Assembly (NCBI RefSeq): GCF_002002705.1
Contig: NZ_MUNS01000038.1
Location: forward strand, 1 to 55,917
From: Polaromonas sp. C04
Lineage (GTDB): Bacteria; Pseudomonadota; Gammaproteobacteria; Burkholderiales; Burkholderiaceae_C
Reading direction: 5' to 3'
Length of the DNA stretch: 55,917 bases
A program made the position numbers and the translations under genes. The notes under the pieces were generated by a model that saw only the letters and a list, made by a program, of their open reading frames with translations, did not search any database and had not been told where the DNA came from. Of the stretch, positions 53,861 through 55,917 are shown piece after piece (position 1 is the stretch's first letter; each line of letters starts with the position of its first letter).

Positions 53861-55681
53861 TCAAAACGCGTCGAGCGCCAGTGCCGTCACGCTGTCGGCA
53901 CCCTCCACAATGCTGTCGCGCTGCCCCGGCGCCTTGGCCAGCAGGTGGTCCGCGTAAAAGCGCGCGGTGGTAATCTTGGCCTGCATGAAGCCGGCGTCGA
54001 TGCCTTTGGCCAGTTCGTCCTCGGCCACCATCAGGGCGCGTGCCATCTGCCAGCCTGCCACCAGGTTGCCGGCCAGCAGGAGATAGGGCACGCTGCCGGC
54101 AAACACGGCATTGGGCGAGGCCTTGGTGTTGTTGGCCACGAAATCCACCACGTCAATGAAAGCCTCACGCGCAGCCTGCAGGCGAGCAGCCACGGCCCGC
54201 CCGGTGGCGCTGGGGCGCTGTTTAAGTTCGGCTTCGGTGGCTTCAATCTGTTGGGCGATCGCCTTGGCGGTCTGGCCCCCGTCGCGGGCCGTCTTGCGGC
54301 CCACCAGGTCGTTCGCCTGAATCGCGGTGGTGCCCTCGTAAATGGTCAGAATTCTGGCATCGCGATAGTACTGCGCCGCACCGGTTTCTTCAATGAAGCC
54401 CATGCCGCCATGCACCTGCACGCCCAGGGAGGTGACCTTCAGGCTCATCTCGGTGCTGTAGCCCTTGACCAGTGGCACCATGTATTCATAGAACGCCTGG
54501 TTCTGCTTGCGCACCTCGGCATCGGGGTGGTGGTGTGACGCATCGTACGCAGCCGCCGCGACCGAGGCCATGGCGCGGCAGCCCTCGGTGTAGGCGCGCA
54601 TGGTCATGAGCATGCGCCGCACATCGGGGTGGTGAATGATGGGCGCGCTGGCATTGATCGATCCATCGACCGGGCGCGACTGCACGCGCTCTTTGGCAAA
54701 CGTCGCGGCCTTCTGGTAGGCGCGCTCGGCAATCGCGATGCCCTGCATGCCCACGGCGTAGCGTGCCGAATTCATCATGATGAACATGTATTCGAGGCCG
54801 CGGTTCTCCTGGCCCACCAGGTAGCCCACAGCGCCGGGCCCGGCGCTGTCTGCAATGCTCGCCGCCGTGCCGTCGCCAAACTGCAGCACGGCGGTCGGCG
54901 AGGCCTTGATGCCCAGCTTGTGCTCGATGCTGACGCAGTGCACGTCGTTGCGCGCACCCAGGGAACCGTCCTTGCCCACCATGAACTTCGGCACGACGAA
55001 CAGGCTGATGCCCTTCACGCCTTCGGGCGCGCCGGTGACGCGGGCCAGCACCAGGTGCACGATGTTGTCGGCCATGTCGTGCTCGCCATAGGTGATGAAG
55101 ATCTTGGTGCCGAACACCTTGTAGGTGCCATCAGGCTGAGGCTCGGCACGGCTGCGCACGGCTGCCAGATCGGAGCCGGCCTGCGGCTCGGTCAGGTTCA
55201 TGGTGCCGGTCCACTGGCCGCTGACCATTTTTTCCAGATAGATGGCCTTGAGCTCATCGGAACCCGCGGTGAGCAGCGCCTCGATGGCGCCATCGGTCAG
55301 CAGAGGACACAGCGCAAAGCTCATGTTCGCGCTATTGAGTATTTCGCCGCAGGCCGCGCCAATGGTCTTGGGCAGGCCCTGGCCACCAAAATCCACCGGA
55401 TGCTGCAAGCCCTGCCAGCCGCCCTCGCCATACTGCTTGAAGGCCTGCTTGAAGCCCGGCGTGGTGGTCACGACACCGTCGCGCCATGACGACGGATTTT
55501 TGTCGCCCTCCCAATTGAGCGGGGCCACCACACCTTCATTGAACTTGGCGCACTCTTCCAGCACGGCCTGGGCAGTCTCCAGGCCCGCATCCTCGAAGCC
55601 GGGCATCTGCGCGACCTGGTCGATGTTGGCCAGGTGCTGGATGTCAAACAGCATGTCCTTGACGGGGGCAATGTAGCTCAT
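53861..55681 (-). CDS. Large acyl-CoA dehydrogenase (DmdC-like group)
   Basis: A 606-residue acyl-CoA dehydrogenase with the extra C-terminal domain found in the DmdC/AidB-like group. Motifs: GEILNSANMSFALCPLLTDG, the FAD site GTMNLTEPQAGSDLAAVRSR, FGTKIFITYGEHDMADNIVH and LGVQVHGGMGFIEETGAAQY then YRDARILTIYEGTTAIQAND with the catalytic-loop Glu. It oxidises an acyl-CoA and passes electrons to the electron transfer flavoprotein, whose alpha subunit gene lies just upstream on the same strand. The substrate is unknown; 3-methylmercaptopropionyl-CoA or a fatty acyl-CoA is possible. Confidence 0.92.
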   Translation of the reverse strand: MSYIAPVKDMLFDIQHLANIDQVAQMPGFEDAGLETAQAVLEECAKFNEGVVAPLNWEGDKNPSSWRDGVVTTTPGFKQAFKQYGEGGWQGLQHPVDFGGQGLPKTIGAACGEILNSANMSFALCPLLTDGAIEALLTAGSDELKAIYLEKMVSGQWTGTMNLTEPQAGSDLAAVRSRAEPQPDGTYKVFGTKIFITYGEHDMADNIVHLVLARVTGAPEGVKGISLFVVPKFMVGKDGSLGARNDVHCVSIEHKLGIKASPTAVLQFGDGTAASIADSAGPGAVGYLVGQENRGLEYMFIMMNSARYAVGMQGIAIAERAYQKAATFAKERVQSRPVDGSINASAPIIHHPDVRRMLMTMRAYTEGCRAMASVAAAAYDASHHHPDAEVRKQNQAFYEYMVPLVKGYSTEMSLKVTSLGVQVHGGMGFIEETGAAQYYRDARILTIYEGTTAIQANDLVGRKTARDGGQTAKAIAQQIEATEAELKQRPSATGRAVAARLQAAREAFIDVVDFVANNTKASPNAVFAGSVPYLLLAGNLVAGWQMARALMVAEDELAKGIDAGFMQAKITTARFYADHLLAKAPGQRDSIVEGADSVTALALDAF

Positions 55682-55703
55682 GTCTTGTCTCCTTTAAATG
55701 CCT

Positions 55704-55772
55704 CCTTCCCCCGCTGGGGGAAGGTCGGAATGGGGACCGCCCCCACCCCTGCCCTCCCCCAGCGGGGGAGGG
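55704..55772. repeat. REPIN-like palindromic doublet
   Basis: Two 21-base hairpins in opposite orientation lie in the etfA-dehydrogenase gap: 55704-55724 (arms CCTTCCCCC and GGGGGAAGG, loop GCT) and 55752-55772 (arms CCCTCCCCC and GGGGGAGGG, loop AGC). The flanking bases between them are also roughly complementary. This is the layout of a REP pair, which can fold into one long hairpin. Confidence 0.6.
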
Positions 55773-55783
55773 ACTTGAACAGC

Positions 55784-55917
55784 CTATAACGCCTTCACCA
55801 ACTCCGGCACGGCAGTAAACAGATCGGCCACCAGCCCATAGTCGGCCACCGAGAAGATCGGCGCCTCCTCATCCTTGTTGATCGCCACGATCACCTTGGA
55901 ATCCTTCATGCCCGCCA
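55784..55917 (-). CDS. etfA: Electron transfer flavoprotein alpha subunit, C-terminal part
   Basis: The last 43 codons and stop of a gene that enters from beyond the window. The peptide [20 protein letters not shown] then [20 protein letters not shown] is the classic EtfA C-terminus, with the FAD-binding part of domain II. EtfAB takes electrons from acyl-CoA dehydrogenases to the quinone pool, matching the dehydrogenase that follows. The 5' part is not visible. Confidence 0.92.
   Translation of the reverse strand, partial: AGMKDSKVIVAINKDEEAPIFSVADYGLVADLFTAVPELVKAL

Overview
The window looks like chromosome from a GC-rich, facultatively anaerobic betaproteobacterium, most likely Burkholderiales and perhaps Comamonadaceae-like. 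Three things point there: an oxygen-independent ubiquinone operon (UbiU/UbiV/UbiT), a nitrous oxide reductase cluster next to an FNR gene, and a GC-rich palindromic doublet of a kind common in that group. This placement is inference. I saw no tRNA, rRNA, CRISPR array or intact insertion sequence.

Region 1 (1-14700, all minus strand). A receiver-domain protein and a LuxR-type regulator lie upstream of a lipoprotein gene. A near-perfect lux-box-like dyad sits in front of that gene. Behind it run a 2OG-Fe(II) oxygenase, an HD-like DUF6817 protein, a GNAT acetyltransferase, a small membrane protein and a giant (about 2990 residue) RTX protein ending in a type I secretion signal. The start of the RTX gene and the two spacers before it are visibly AT-rich.

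Region 2 (14700-16920). A Phd/YefM antitoxin is followed by only a stub of a PIN toxin. Then come a VOC protein, a DOPA-dioxygenase-like protein and a DUF302 protein with a terminator.

Region 3 (16900-31600). An ArsR-family repressor gene sits at a divergent junction that holds an 11-bp perfect inverted repeat. To the left run cydD, cydC, cydA, cydB and cydX (cytochrome bd oxidase and its assembly exporter). To the right run an RND efflux adaptor and pump, a DUF2892 membrane protein, a TolC-like channel, a sulfide:quinone oxidoreductase and an OsmC-like protein. The content suggests sulfide or thiol-stress respiration and export.

Region 4 (31600-44540). A denitrification block reads nosZ, nosR, nosD, nosF, nosY, nosL, two small genes (the second TumE-toxin-like), apbE, a lipoprotein cytochrome c, a TlpA-like thioredoxin and, after a frameshifted cytochrome b561 relic, fnr. 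Perfect FNR boxes precede nosZ and apbE at class II spacing.

Region 5 (44800-52600). A minus-strand operon carries ubiU, ubiV, a hemolysin III homologue, ubiT, a DGC zinc protein, ubiX, ubiD and an acyl-CoA dehydrogenase. A hemerythrin gene diverges from it and a 9/10 FNR box lies between. FNR could therefore coordinate N2O respiration with anaerobic quinone supply.

Region 6 (52800-55917). A nitronate monooxygenase, a terminator, a large acyl-CoA dehydrogenase, a REPIN-like doublet and the C-terminal end of etfA.
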